From contig CAIOZF010000216.1 in the NCBI GenBank assembly GCA_903862645.1, forward strand, positions 1 through 57,866: DNA of 57,866 nt, read 5' to 3'. Below, piece by piece: positions 33,405 to 42,035 of this stretch; the first letter of the stretch is position 1; every line of letters begins with the position of its first letter. The stretch is from an uncultured Gammaproteobacteria bacterium. Lineage in GTDB: Bacteria; Pseudomonadota; Gammaproteobacteria; Pseudomonadales; Pseudohongiellaceae. The position numbers and the translations under genes were made by a program. The notes below the pieces were generated by a model. The model made no database searches. It worked only from the letters and a program-made list of their open reading frames with translations, and was not told the origin of the DNA.

Positions 33405-34569
33405 GGCCCCGCTGATCAACCCACTGGCCAACGCCTCCCGTGAGGCCATGACACTGTTGGGGTATGCGTATGGCAAGCCGGAGTTTAGTGCCATCTTCAA
33501 ACGAGAGGTCAGTGACTTCTGCGTTGACGAGGACCTCGGTTTTGAATTGAGTGGTGCGGGTGAGCATCTGTGTGTGCAGATACGCAAGAGTGGCATCGCC
33601 ACACCGCAGGTGGTGCGCGCACTGGCCCGGGCAGCTGGCGTGCGCGAGCAGGACATCGGTTATGCGGGCCTGAAGGATCGTCAGGGCATCTGTACACAGT
33701 GGTTCAGCATCTACCTGCCTTCCAATCGGGAGCCGGATTTCGCCGCTTTCGCCGACCGCGGCATGGTGATCGTGCAAACCCTGCGTAACAGCAGAAAGAT
33801 TCGTCGGGGCAGTCACCGGAGTAATCAGTTTCGAATCCGCCTGCGGCAGGTGATGGCTACAGTTCAGCTCGACGGTGAAGCGGCATCCGAAATGCAGCAG
33901 ACGGCAGCGGACCGCAATCCCGGCAGCCTGCTGACGCGGCTGGAGAATATTCGAGCGCTCGGGGTCCCGAATTACTTTGGAGAACAGCGCTTCGGAACCG
34001 ACAACGCGAATGTGGCCATGGCGGCGCGTATGTTCCGGGGTGAACTGCGCGTTCCCCGAGGGTTCAAGCGTGGCATGCTGCTCTCGGCGGCGAGGTCCTG
34101 TGTCTTCAATGCGGTGCTGTCGCGTCGCGTGCTGGCGCAGAACTGGGACGGTCATCTGGATGGCGATGTCATGAATCTGGATGGCACGGAAAGCGTCTTC
34201 GTGCCCGATGGGTGGGACGCACAATTGCAGGCGCGGCTCGCCGACATGGACATCCATCCCACTGCTCCGCTGTGGGGAAGAGGCGAGCTGCGCAGCAGTG
34301 CCAGCGCCCGCGAACTGGAGATGGACTGTGTCGAACAGTATCGCGAATTATGCACCGGCCTGGAGTCTGCCGGTTTGGAACAGGCGCGCCGCAGCCTGCG
34401 TCTGCCAGTTCAGGAACTGCGCTGGACATGGCTGAACGGGAATGAACTGGAGCTCCAATTCAGTCTGCCACCTGGCACCTACGCGACCGCCGTGTTGCGT
34501 GAGCTGTTGGCGTTGCGATCCGATGATGATCGATATGCTGGTGATGAGCCCGCGAGTGAAATTGGTTGA
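33397..34569 (+). CDS. truD: tRNA pseudouridine(13) synthase TruD
   Basis: Makes pseudouridine 13 in tRNA-Glu. The catalytic Asp is residue 94 in GYAGLKDRQG; NYFGEQRFG and the TRUD insertion domain (about 155-330) follow. 390 residues from ATG 33397; a GTG one codon earlier is also possible. It overlaps the ispF stop by 8 nt. In many gammaproteobacteria surE follows; here pcm starts 21 bp after the truD stop, with no trace of surE. Confidence 0.95.
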   Translation: MNEAPLINPLANASREAMTLLGYAYGKPEFSAIFKREVSDFCVDEDLGFELSGAGEHLCVQIRKSGIATPQVVRALARAAGVREQDIGYAGLKDRQGICTQWFSIYLPSNREPDFAAFADRGMVIVQTLRNSRKIRRGSHRSNQFRIRLRQVMATVQLDGEAASEMQQTAADRNPGSLLTRLENIRALGVPNYFGEQRFGTDNANVAMAARMFRGELRVPRGFKRGMLLSAARSCVFNAVLSRRVLAQNWDGHLDGDVMNLDGTESVFVPDGWDAQLQARLADMDIHPTAPLWGRGELRSSASARELEMDCVEQYRELCTGLESAGLEQARRSLRLPVQELRWTWLNGNELELQFSLPPGTYATAVLRELLALRSDDDRYAGDEPASEIG

Positions 34570-34590
34570 AGACAACATGAGAAGAACATT

Positions 34591-35277
34591 GTGAACAACG
34601 TGAATCTGGCCGGTATCGGCATGACCTCGCAGCGTACTCGTGAGCGTCTGATCGGGCGGCTGATCGAACAGGGCATCAGCGACTGGTCCGTGCTCGACGT
34701 AATGCGCAGTACCCCGCGCCATATCTTCCTGGAAGAGGCGCTGGCGCATAAAGCCTACGAGGATGTCTCGCTGCCGATCGGATACAACCAGACAATTTCC
34801 CAGCCCTATATCGTTGCAAAGATGACAGAAGCGGTGCTGAAGAACCATCCTGCGCTGGAGCAAGGCAAGCTTGGTACGGTGCTGGAGGTCGGGACGGGTT
34901 GCGGCTATCAGACAGCCATCATCGCACCGCTGGCCCGCAAGGTATATTCGGTAGAACGGATCAAGCCGCTGCTTGAGAAGGCGCGCAACAACCTGCGTCT
35001 GCTGGGATTGCACAATGTACACTTCAAGCATGATGACGGCAGTCTCGGCTGGAGGGAGAAAGGGCCGTTCGATGCCATCATCGCCGCTGCCGCCCCGCAG
35101 CAGGTTCCGCAGGAATTGTTGGCACAGCTCGCCGAAGGTGGTCGTCTGATTATTCCCGTGGGGGTGGATGATGTTCAGGAGCTGCGTCTGATTACGCGCA
35201 CTGGCAATGAATTCAAAACAGAGGTGGTCGCGGCGGTACGGTTCGTCCCACTGTTGGTCGGTCGGGTGCAAAGCTGA
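34591..35277 (+). CDS. pcm: Protein-L-isoaspartate O-methyltransferase
   Basis: Methylates isoaspartyl residues so that damaged proteins can be repaired, important in stationary phase. The SAM-binding motif VLEVGTGCGYQTAI lies at about 93-106; the substrate segment LPIGYNQTISQPYIVA is present. The 228-residue chain starts at GTG 34591, preceded by GAGAAGAACATT. It forms with nlpD and rpoS the usual stationary-phase cluster. Confidence 0.96.
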   Translation: MNNVNLAGIGMTSQRTRERLIGRLIEQGISDWSVLDVMRSTPRHIFLEEALAHKAYEDVSLPIGYNQTISQPYIVAKMTEAVLKNHPALEQGKLGTVLEVGTGCGYQTAIIAPLARKVYSVERIKPLLEKARNNLRLLGLHNVHFKHDDGSLGWREKGPFDAIIAAAAPQQVPQELLAQLAEGGRLIIPVGVDDVQELRLITRTGNEFKTEVVAAVRFVPLLVGRVQS

Positions 35278-35359
35278 GTGGGTCAGGCCGTGCGGAGTGC
35301 TGCCGGCAGTCTGTTCAGACGCAAATAATTTTGAAAGAATTACGAACAGGAAATTGTCG

Positions 35360-36514
35360 ATGGAAAAGGTCTTTATGCATGGTTCTGCGAATTGGCTAGC
35401 GTCTGCAGCGGGTCCGCGCGGGTCATGGCGTATGCTCGTCCTGCTGAGTCTGGGTGTTCTGCTGCAGAGCTGCAGTGGCAGCTATCAGGCACCGCTCGAC
35501 GAACAAGGCGCAACCTTGGAACGCACACCTCCCACCATCTATTCAACCACCGGTCCATCTGACGTGGGAGGAGTGGCAACGAGTGCCCCGTCGCCCTCTA
35601 ACCGCTCTTCTTCAAATTCGGCCGGCACGCCAGCGCGAGCGGTAGCAGCGGGTGTCCGCGTGCAGCCCGCCGATGGCGTTAATGTGAACGTCGTCAATGA
35701 TGCCGGCGGTATTTTCCGTTCGTCAATCGGGCGTCAACCTTTGGGTGGCAATGCCCCCGCCAGCGCCACGGTCGACACGCCGGCCCCATCAGCTTCAGCG
35801 CCTGCCAGTCCTGTCTCGTCTGCACCAGCGCCGTCAGTCTCCGCACCTGCTCCAGGCCAGGCTCATGTCGTTGCACGCGGCGAGACGCTTTATTCGATCG
35901 CCTGGCAATACTCACTGGATTATCGCTCCTTGGCACTGGCCAACAACCTGGCTGCGCCCTACACGATTTACCCGGATCAGCGGCTGTCGCTGAATACTGG
36001 CGGTGTCTCCAATAATGCATTGCAGAGCGTCCCTGCGATCCCAGCCGCGCCAGCCGGTGCGGCCCCGGTTGCTCCCGGCCAGCGACCAGCGGCGGCAGAA
36101 GCCAGCAGACGCACAGGTAACGTCCCCAGTCGTGTGGTCGAAGACATTGCCTGGCAATGGCCGGTGGAGGGGCGCGTCCTGCGAACGTTCAGTGGCAGTG
36201 CCACCACCAGTCGCGGCATTGACATCGGAGGTCGACGCGGAGACCCCGTGTACGCTGCCGCCGACGGAGATGTGGTGTATTCCGGGCGTGGCATTCAGGG
36301 GCAGGGTGATCTGATCATCATTCGCCACAGTGCCCGCCACCTGAGTGCCTATTCTCATAACAGCAGCATGCTGGTCAGTGAGGGTGCGCGTATCCGTGCC
36401 GGGGATAAGATCGCGGAGGTCGGGACCGACAGTCGTGGCACGGAATTGCTGCATTTTGAAGTCCGTGTCGACGGTGCGCCGGTGGATCCTTCCCGTTACC
36501 TGCCTGCGCTTTAA
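35360..36514 (+). CDS. nlpD: Murein hydrolase activator NlpD (LysM + degenerate LytM/M23)
   Basis: Outer-membrane lipoprotein that activates the AmiC amidase during cell separation. The N-terminus has a hydrophobic signal and a lipobox LQSC with lipidated Cys38; the n-region is long, and an internal ATG at residue 25 could be the true start. A Pro/Ser/Ala-rich linker leads to one LysM domain (about 168-212, VARGETLYSIAWQYSLDYRS) and a C-terminal M23 domain (about 285-383). The metal motifs are degenerate: SRGIDIGG has no leading His, and LLHFEV has Leu in place of the first His of HxH, as in non-hydrolytic activators. ATG 35360 has AGGAAA upstream; the frame is open further upstream, but only within pcm. 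384 residues. Confidence 0.93.
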   Translation: MEKVFMHGSANWLASAAGPRGSWRMLVLLSLGVLLQSCSGSYQAPLDEQGATLERTPPTIYSTTGPSDVGGVATSAPSPSNRSSSNSAGTPARAVAAGVRVQPADGVNVNVVNDAGGIFRSSIGRQPLGGNAPASATVDTPAPSASAPASPVSSAPAPSVSAPAPGQAHVVARGETLYSIAWQYSLDYRSLALANNLAAPYTIYPDQRLSLNTGGVSNNALQSVPAIPAAPAGAAPVAPGQRPAAAEASRRTGNVPSRVVEDIAWQWPVEGRVLRTFSGSATTSRGIDIGGRRGDPVYAAADGDVVYSGRGIQGQGDLIIIRHSARHLSAYSHNSSMLVSEGARIRAGDKIAEVGTDSRGTELLHFEVRVDGAPVDPSRYLPAL

Positions 36515-36604
36515 TCTCTCTGTACTGATTTTCTACTGCCCCTCCTGTTTCCGTTCAGGACTGCGCATCATCTTTCTTTTCCATTCGTCGCGAATTAATT
36601 GCAG

Positions 36605-36621
36605 TCGTCAATTTTTGACGA
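36605..36621. promoter_or_regulatory. Short palindrome in the nlpD-rpoS gap
   Basis: A perfect 7-bp inverted repeat TCGTCAA/TTGACGA with a 3-nt centre lies 152 bp before rpoS. No T-run follows, so it does not look like a terminator. It could be an operator or a leader hairpin. A second stem, TGCCTA/TAGGCA, lies at 36664-36690. Roles are unknown. Confidence 0.25.
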
Positions 36622-36725
36622 ATCTTCAGTTGCCTGTCAGATAATGGAATGTTAAGTTCTGAGTGCCTATTCGCTACATGTGGGTAGGCATGTAGGAGAT
36701 ATTCATAAAAAAAAGGGGCAGTACT

Positions 36726-36791
36726 ATGGAAAGTGCTAAGCGCATTCGAGTGCGAAAACAGAGGAATACATCATGGATGGTGTGGCATTAG
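36726..36791 (+). CDS. Candidate 21-codon upstream ORF overlapping the rpoS start
   Basis: An ATG at 36726 preceded by AAGGGG with 7-nt spacing opens a 21-residue basic peptide ([20 protein letters not shown]...) that ends in TAG at 36789-36791. It is in a different frame from rpoS and overlaps its first codons by 19 nt, so ribosomes reading it would pass over the rpoS ribosome site. Translation is not proven; it may be chance or a coupled leader controlling rpoS. Confidence 0.3.
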   Translation: MESAKRIRVRKQRNTSWMVWH

Positions 36792-37828
36792 AAAAAAACA
36801 AGGACGCTATTATAGAAATCGAAAAGCAGGAGGAATGTGAACTGGGGAATGAGGCGAAGATCATGGAGGGTCTGGCCAGTTACGAGCTCAACAATGGTGA
36901 TGTCAAGGAGTTATCCATTGTAAGCAATTCCAATGGCGTGTCTGCAACAGAGGATCAGGAGTTAGGAGTCGATTCGCTGGCGCGCCGCGTGGGGAGCAGG
37001 CAGTCTCCAGACATGACGCGCCTTTATCTCAATGATATCGGAACGGCCGGTCTTCTCAGTGCTGATGAGGAAGTGGAATTCGCACGCAGAGCCAGGGCTG
37101 GTGACATGGAGGGGCGGCGGGTGATGATTGTCAGTAACCTGCGCCTGGTCGTGAAGATTGCGCGGCGTTATTTCAATCGCGGGCTGGGGTTTCTGGATCT
37201 GGTGCAGGAGGGCAATCTCGGGCTGCTGCGCGCCGTAGAGAAGTTTGATCCAGAACGCGGTTTTCGTTTCTCCACGTACGCCACCTGGTGGATTCGGCAG
37301 ACGATAGAGAGAGCCATCATGAATCAGGCCAGAGTGATACGCCTGCCCATCCATGTGCTTAAGGATCTGAATCTTTATCTGAAAACTGCACGGGAGTTTT
37401 CCCGCGAGCACGATCGGGACCCCACCATAGAGCAACTCTCAAAATTGATGTTGAAATCGGAACAGGAGGTTAAACGCCTGTTGTTCTATAACGAGCGTAT
37501 GGTGACGTTGGAGGGGCCGCAAAGCACGGGTCAGGAAATCGACATACTCGAACAGGTTGCTGATGACCCGCAAAGTGCTCCGCACGAGATCCTGCAGGAT
37601 GAAGCAGTGCGTGAGACCGTGCATGTTTGGCTGCATATGCTCAGCGCCAAGCACATCGAAGTGATTGCGCGACGCTTTGGTTTCATGGGGCATGAATGCG
37701 GGACCTTGGAGGAAGTGGGGCAGGAGATCGGTCTGACCCGCGAGCGTGTCCGCCAGATTCAACTGGAGGCGCTGGAGAAGCTGCGGGAAATTGCCAGAGA
37801 ACAGGGGATTACGAAGGACTGCTGGTAG
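36773..37828 (+). CDS. rpoS: RNA polymerase sigma factor RpoS (sigma-38)
   Basis: Master sigma factor of stationary phase and general stress. The 351-residue protein has an acidic N-terminal tail, region 1.2 ([10 protein letters not shown]), region 2 ([18 protein letters not shown] and [20 protein letters not shown]), [11 protein letters not shown], region 3 and region 4 with the helix-turn-helix [20 protein letters not shown]. The ATG at 36773 has GAGGAA 7 nt upstream. Placement after nlpD is diagnostic and separates it from RpoD and RpoH. In E. coli the main promoter lies inside nlpD. It is convergent with fdxA. Confidence 0.96.
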   Translation: MDGVALEKNKDAIIEIEKQEECELGNEAKIMEGLASYELNNGDVKELSIVSNSNGVSATEDQELGVDSLARRVGSRQSPDMTRLYLNDIGTAGLLSADEEVEFARRARAGDMEGRRVMIVSNLRLVVKIARRYFNRGLGFLDLVQEGNLGLLRAVEKFDPERGFRFSTYATWWIRQTIERAIMNQARVIRLPIHVLKDLNLYLKTAREFSREHDRDPTIEQLSKLMLKSEQEVKRLLFYNERMVTLEGPQSTGQEIDILEQVADDPQSAPHEILQDEAVRETVHVWLHMLSAKHIEVIARRFGFMGHECGTLEEVGQEIGLTRERVRQIQLEALEKLREIAREQGITKDCW

Positions 37829-37870
37829 TGTCACTGATAGTTTGGAAGGGATATTTACCGTCAGTGCACT

Positions 37871-37920
37871 GGCTGCGAGGAAGGTATCGGCGTTTTACAA
37901 CTGACGCCCTCTTCGCAGCC
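37871..37920. terminator. Hairpin between convergent rpoS and fdxA
   Basis: GGCTGCGA (37871-37878) pairs with TCGCAGCC (37913-37920); inside, GGCGT pairs with ACGCC, giving a long interrupted stem in the 100-bp convergent gap, 8 nt from the fdxA stop. T-runs are weak on both sides (TATTTT on the plus side), so a shared, partly intrinsic terminator is an inference from position. Confidence 0.4.
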
Positions 37921-37928
37921 GGGTATTT

Positions 37929-38261
37929 TCAAATGGCATCCTTGATCAGATACTGAAGCTTACCTGGCACACCCTTCCACTTCTCGGCGTCTTCCAGTGC
38001 GGGTTTCAGCTCGGTGATATTCGACCATTTCTGCGCCAGCTCGGCGTTCAGTGCCAGGAACTGCTGCTGGTCCTCGGGCAATTCGTCCTCTGCATAGATC
38101 GCGTCAACGGGGCATTCGGGTTCGCACAGCGCGCAGTCGATGCATTCGTCGGGGTGGATGACCAGGAAATTTGGGCCTTCATAGAAACAATCAACAGGGC
38201 ATACTTCCACACAGTCTGTGTGCTTGCAGCGTATGCAGTTTTCGCCAACAACAAATGTCAT
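37929..38261 (-). CDS. fdxA: 7Fe ferredoxin FdxA
   Basis: Ferredoxin with one [3Fe-4S] and one [4Fe-4S] cluster, a low-potential electron carrier. Of 110 residues, the Cys-rich N-terminal half has Cys9, 12, 17, 21 and 25 ([18 protein letters not shown]) and Cys40, 43, 46 and 50 ([13 protein letters not shown]), the Azotobacter FdI-type pattern. The ATG at 38261 gives the invariant MTFVVGENC start, although the same frame stays open upstream to 38489 through a repeat element, a trap for automatic start calling. Its position between rpoS and mutS matches Pseudomonas. Confidence 0.95.
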   Translation of the reverse strand: MTFVVGENCIRCKHTDCVEVCPVDCFYEGPNFLVIHPDECIDCALCEPECPVDAIYAEDELPEDQQQFLALNAELAQKWSNITELKPALEDAEKWKGVPGKLQYLIKDAI

Positions 38262-38408
38262 GATTTCTCCAGCTTTATTGGCCCGGGGTGCCGGGGTGGG
38301 TAAATTTAACTTGGGGCGATTATAAAGAGGTTCGGGTGGGCAGGGAAAATACTTTTTCCGATTACGCATAGTTAATTTTCTTTGGTCAGGTGAACTCCGT
38401 AGCTCGGC

Positions 38409-38519
38409 CGGAGTTGGCGACAGGGCTGAGCAGGACACGCCCGTAAATACGTCCTTGTAGGGCTCGATCGCGCCATCCATGGCGCTCAACGGTCCTGTTC
38501 AGCCCTGTTGCCAACACCG
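38409..38519. repeat. MITE/REP-like inverted repeat element between fdxA and mutS
   Basis: Two 28-bp arms (38409-38436 and 38492-38519), inverted with three mismatches, flank 55 bp that itself contains a near-palindrome GCGCCATCCATGGCGC (38470-38485). It occupies about a third of the 344-bp mutS-fdxA gap. The rest of the gap (38262-38408, 38520-38605) should hold the fdxA promoter and the mutS 3' region; I see no gene there. I have the impression of having seen this repeat type in other gammaproteobacterial genomes, but did not search. Confidence 0.7.
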
Positions 38520-38605
38520 ACCTGGCTTGGGTGGTTTCCCCGTGCTGCTGATCTTCAACGTAGCACCAAGCATAAACCTTATCAGCGCGAAGCTCTCTCG
38601 CGCCC

Positions 38606-41224
38606 TCAAAGTCTTTGTTTCAGGGCGTAGAGGAGGTCGAGGGCTTGGCGGGCGGTCAGTTCGTCGGGGTTGAGGGAGGTGAGCTGCTGGATGACCGGGT
38701 GGGGCTCGTATTGGGTGAAGAGTTCGGTTTGCAGGGGGACTGCTGAAGTCGTGGGTGAGGTCTCGTGGGATTGCTGGAGGCTGTCGCGTTCCAACTGCTG
38801 GAGTTTGTCGCGGGCCTGGCGGATGACGGTCAGCGGGACGCCGGCGAGTTGGGCGACCTGCAGGCCGTAGCTCTGGTTCGCGGGGCCGGGCTTTACGGCA
38901 TGCAGGAAGACTATGCCGTCCTGATGTTCCGAGGCGTCGAGGTGGACGTTGGCGATGTTGGAGAAACGCTCGGGTAGGGCGGTCAGTTCGAAGTAGTGGG
39001 TGGCGAACAGCGTCCACGCCTGCAGCTTCTCGGCGATGTAGACGGCACTGGCCCAGGCCAGCGAGAGGCCGTCGAAGGTGCTGGTGCCGCGTCCCACTTC
39101 ATCCATCAGCACCAGGCTGTTGGCAGTGGCGTTGTGGAGAATGTTGGCGGTCTCGGTCATCTCGACCATGAAAGTGGAGCGCCCGCCTGCCAGGTCGTCG
39201 GAAGAGCCGATGCGGGTGAAGATGCGATCGATCGGGCCAATGCGGGCACTGCGCGCGGGGACGAAGCTGCCGGTAAACGCGAGCAGCACGATCAGCGCCG
39301 TCTGGCGCATGTAGGTCGATTTACCGCCCATGTTGGGGCCGGTGATGATCAGCATCTGGCGCTTGTCGTCCAGATCGACATCATTGGCGACGAACACGCT
39401 TTCAGTGACTTGCTCCACCACCGGATGGCGGCCCTGTTCGATGTGGATGCCGGGCTCGGCCGTCAGCTCGGGCTGGCAGAGATCCAAGGTGCGGGCGCGC
39501 TCGGCGAAGTTGTTCAGGACGTCGAGTTCGGCCAGCGCTGCGGCAGTGTTGAGCAGCGCGTTCAGGTCCATCGCGACCACTTCCAGCAGCTCGTCGTAAA
39601 GAGCTTTTTCTCGGGTGAGTGCCTTGCTGTTGGCGCTCAACACCTTGTCCTCGAACAGCTTCAGGTCGGGCGTGATGAAGCGCTCGGCATTCTTCAGGGT
39701 CTGGCGGCGCTGATAATCGGCGGGCATGTCGTCGGCCTGCGCCTTGCTGACTTCGATAAAATAGCCGTGCACACGGTTATAGCCGACTTTGAGTGTGCTC
39801 AGGCCGGTACGCTGTTTTTCCTTGATCTCGAGATCGATCAGAAACTGGCCGGCATTGCTGCTCAGGTTGCGCAGCTCGTCCAGTACGGCGTCATAGCCCT
39901 CGGCGATCACTCCGCCTTCGCGAATTACCACCGGCGGGTTGTCGATGACGGCGCGGCGCATTAGCGCTGCGAGATCGGGATAGTCGGCGATACTGAGTTG
40001 AAGGCTGGCCAGACGTGGGGAGTCGTTCTGTTCGAGAATGCCGCGCAACCCACCCTGCAGACGCGGTAAGGTGATCAAGGCATCGCGCAGGCGGGCCAGG
40101 TCGCGCGGCCGTGCCGAACGCAGACCGACGCGGGCGAGGATGCGTTCGATGTCGCCGATCTCGTGCAGGAGCGGGTGCAGCTGTTCAAAGCGATACTGGT
40201 CAATGAGCGTAGCGACGGCCTGCTGACGCAGAGCCAGCGTGCTGCGGTCTCTCAAAGGGCGATGCAGCCAGCGATTCAGCAGGCGTCCGCCCATCGCCGC
40301 GGCGGTGTTGTCGAACACAGACATCAGCGTGTTGTCCGTGCCTCCCGCGAGATTGCGATCCAACTCCAGATTGCGACGACTGGCGGCATCGAGGATGAGG
40401 CTGTCGCCAGGTTGCTCCAGCTGAATGCCTTGAATATGCGGCAGCTGCGAGCGCTGTGTCTCGCGCGCATAGCCCAGCAGGCAACCGGCCGCCTGTAGTG
40501 CAAGCGTCAACTGCTCACATCCGAAACCGTTCAGATCCAGTGTTCCGAAGTGCTGATTCAGCGCGCGACGGCTGCTGTCGAGATTGAACTCCCACAGCGG
40601 TCGGCGCCGCGTGCCTTGTCGCGATTCCAACACCTGCAGTGCCAAAACCTCTTCATTAACAAGTACTTCGGCGGGTCTGACCCTCGCAACTTCGGCAAGC
40701 ATGGCCTCGGGGGAGTCTACTTCGCTGAGCACGAAGCGGCCGCTGCTGACGTCCAGCCAGGCCAGACCAAATCGGGCCTTCTCCGGATTTTCGCTGTGCG
40801 TGCCGGTGACTGCCAAGAGCAGGCTTTCGCTGCGCTCGCTGAGCAGGGCTTCGTCGCTGAGTGTGCCGGGGGTGATGATACGCACGACCTGGCGATCGAC
40901 AGGGCCTTTGCTGGTCGCGGGATCGCCGATCTGTTCGCAGATGGCCACAGAGATACCGGCTTCCACGAGGCGGGCCAGATAGCGATCGGCCGCGTGGAAG
41001 GGGATGCCACACATGGGGATATCTTTACCGTCGATCTTGCCGCGACTGGTCAGGGTGATGTCGAGAATCTTTGACGCAGTGCGTGCGTCCTCAAAGAAGA
41101 GTTCGTAGAAATCGCCCATGCGGTAGAACAGCAGCTCGTTGCGATGCTGGGCTTTCAGACCCAGAAATTGCCGCATCATGGGAGTGTGTTGAGAGATGTC
41201 GATACTGGACAAGACGGGTACCAC
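38606..41224 (-). CDS. mutS: DNA mismatch repair protein MutS
   Basis: Recognises mismatches and starts repair with MutL. Domains seen are mismatch binding with [13 protein letters not shown] near residue 35, connector, core/lever and clamp, then the ATPase with Walker [10 protein letters not shown] (629-637), [16 protein letters not shown] and ATHYFELT. The C-terminal helices end at 872 (E. coli 853). The start is GTG 41224, with no good ribosome site; a TTG at 41212 is an alternative, and HTPMMRQFL follows shortly after either. It diverges from pncC/recA/recX, so repair genes cluster here. Confidence 0.96.
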   Translation of the reverse strand: MVPVLSSIDISQHTPMMRQFLGLKAQHRNELLFYRMGDFYELFFEDARTASKILDITLTSRGKIDGKDIPMCGIPFHAADRYLARLVEAGISVAICEQIGDPATSKGPVDRQVVRIITPGTLSDEALLSERSESLLLAVTGTHSENPEKARFGLAWLDVSSGRFVLSEVDSPEAMLAEVARVRPAEVLVNEEVLALQVLESRQGTRRRPLWEFNLDSSRRALNQHFGTLDLNGFGCEQLTLALQAAGCLLGYARETQRSQLPHIQGIQLEQPGDSLILDAASRRNLELDRNLAGGTDNTLMSVFDNTAAAMGGRLLNRWLHRPLRDRSTLALRQQAVATLIDQYRFEQLHPLLHEIGDIERILARVGLRSARPRDLARLRDALITLPRLQGGLRGILEQNDSPRLASLQLSIADYPDLAALMRRAVIDNPPVVIREGGVIAEGYDAVLDELRNLSSNAGQFLIDLEIKEKQRTGLSTLKVGYNRVHGYFIEVSKAQADDMPADYQRRQTLKNAERFITPDLKLFEDKVLSANSKALTREKALYDELLEVVAMDLNALLNTAAALAELDVLNNFAERARTLDLCQPELTAEPGIHIEQGRHPVVEQVTESVFVANDVDLDDKRQMLIITGPNMGGKSTYMRQTALIVLLAFTGSFVPARSARIGPIDRIFTRIGSSDDLAGGRSTFMVEMTETANILHNATANSLVLMDEVGRGTSTFDGLSLAWASAVYIAEKLQAWTLFATHYFELTALPERFSNIANVHLDASEHQDGIVFLHAVKPGPANQSYGLQVAQLAGVPLTVIRQARDKLQQLERDSLQQSHETSPTTSAVPLQTELFTQYEPHPVIQQLTSLNPDELTARQALDLLYALKQRL

Positions 41225-41328
41225 TGCAGGGTTGACGACAGATCCGTGTGAGGCCTGATATGTCGCGGGATTCTACGCGATTAAATGGCGGTCGTCAGCG
41301 CGTCTGAAAATCTCTGCTAAGCTTGGCC

Positions 41329-41362
41329 ATGTGGGAGCGTACCCGAAGGGCATAAAGGCCCT
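41329..41362. repeat. Short dispersed repeat, copy 1
   Basis: ATGTGGGAGCGTACCCGAAG and the following GGCATAAAGGCCCTCC match 50799-50828 closely. Within it AGGGC-ATAAAG-GCCCT forms a 5-bp stem. It lies 24-57 bp upstream of pncC, in the mutS/pncC divergent gap (161 bp), so it may overlap their control region. The first bases resemble the REP-like elements at 46878 and 56747. Confidence 0.6.
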
Positions 41363-41385
41363 CCACCAAGCGAAGCGTATAAACC

Positions 41386-41907
41386 ATGGACAAAACACTG
41401 TTTTCCCTCAGTCGTCAGTGCGGAGAGCTCCTGCTGCAGCGGCACGCTAAAGTGACGACGGCTGAGTCCTGCACGGGCGGCTGGATCGCGCAATGTATTA
41501 CCTCTGTGGCCGGCAGCTCGGACTGGTTTGAGACAGGGTTCGTGACCTATTCAAATCAGGCCAAGCAGCAACTGCTGCAGGCCCCTTCGCAACTCTTTGC
41601 AGGCGAGGGGGCGCCCGGCGCAGTGAGTGAGGAGACGGTCCTGGCGATGGCTCGTGGTGCATTGCTGGCGGCAGGCGCGCAGTATGCGGTGGCGACCAGT
41701 GGCGTTGCCGGGCCAGGAGGGGGGCTACCCGGAAAGCCGGTTGGCACGGTCTGGGTCGGATGGGCATGGCGTGAACGTGAGGGTGAGCAGGTTCAGTCAC
41801 TGGCGCGGGTGCAGCGCTTTGCGGGTGATCGCGAAGCCGTACGTCGGCAGTCCGTGCAGGCTGCCCTGGAAGGGCTGCTTGAACTCCTGCGGGCGCCCGG
41901 TCACTGA
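41386..41907 (+). CDS. pncC: Nicotinamide-nucleotide amidase PncC (CinA C-terminal type)
   Basis: Deamidates NMN to nicotinic acid mononucleotide in the pyridine-nucleotide salvage cycle. It is the stand-alone C-terminal domain of CinA (173 residues) without the N-terminal COG1058 domain. Family segments are TAESCTGGWIAQ, TGFVTYSN and TSGVAGPGGG. Such proteins often sit before recA, as here (128 bp). No clear ribosome site is seen before ATG 41386, which follows a short repeat. Confidence 0.93.
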   Translation: MDKTLFSLSRQCGELLLQRHAKVTTAESCTGGWIAQCITSVAGSSDWFETGFVTYSNQAKQQLLQAPSQLFAGEGAPGAVSEETVLAMARGALLAAGAQYAVATSGVAGPGGGLPGKPVGTVWVGWAWREREGEQVQSLARVQRFAGDREAVRRQSVQAALEGLLELLRAPGH

Positions 41908-41928
41908 TCTGTGCGCGGCGATAAAATA

Positions 41929-41944
41929 CTGGTTGAATATACAG
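41929..41944 (+). promoter_or_regulatory. LexA (SOS) box upstream of recA
   Basis: CTGG-TTGAATAT-ACAG fits CTGT-N8-ACAG with one mismatch and keeps the CTG...CAG core; flanks TA and TG resemble the E. coli recA operator. It lies 91-107 bp before the recA start and 22 bp after pncC. This implies SOS induction of recA, probably with recX. Confidence 0.75.
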
Positions 41945-42035
41945 TGATTTTCTGTTTTAATTATTTCATTGCAAGACCACCTCGGAAAACATTCAGCTTG
42001 CTCCGACCAAGCACCAGAGAAAAAAGGAACCAACC

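Noticed and set aside
36726-36773. Earlier ATG as the start of rpoS
   Set aside because: It is 47 bp upstream and out of frame; kept only as a candidate upstream ORF.
38262-38489. Extended N-terminus of FdxA (76 extra codons)
   Set aside because: The extension is read through the inverted-repeat element; FdxA proteins start MTFVV and the length from 38261 is normal.
38996-39964. Open frame of 322 codons antisense to mutS
   Set aside because: Lies inside the mutS ATPase and core coding region; no homology seen.
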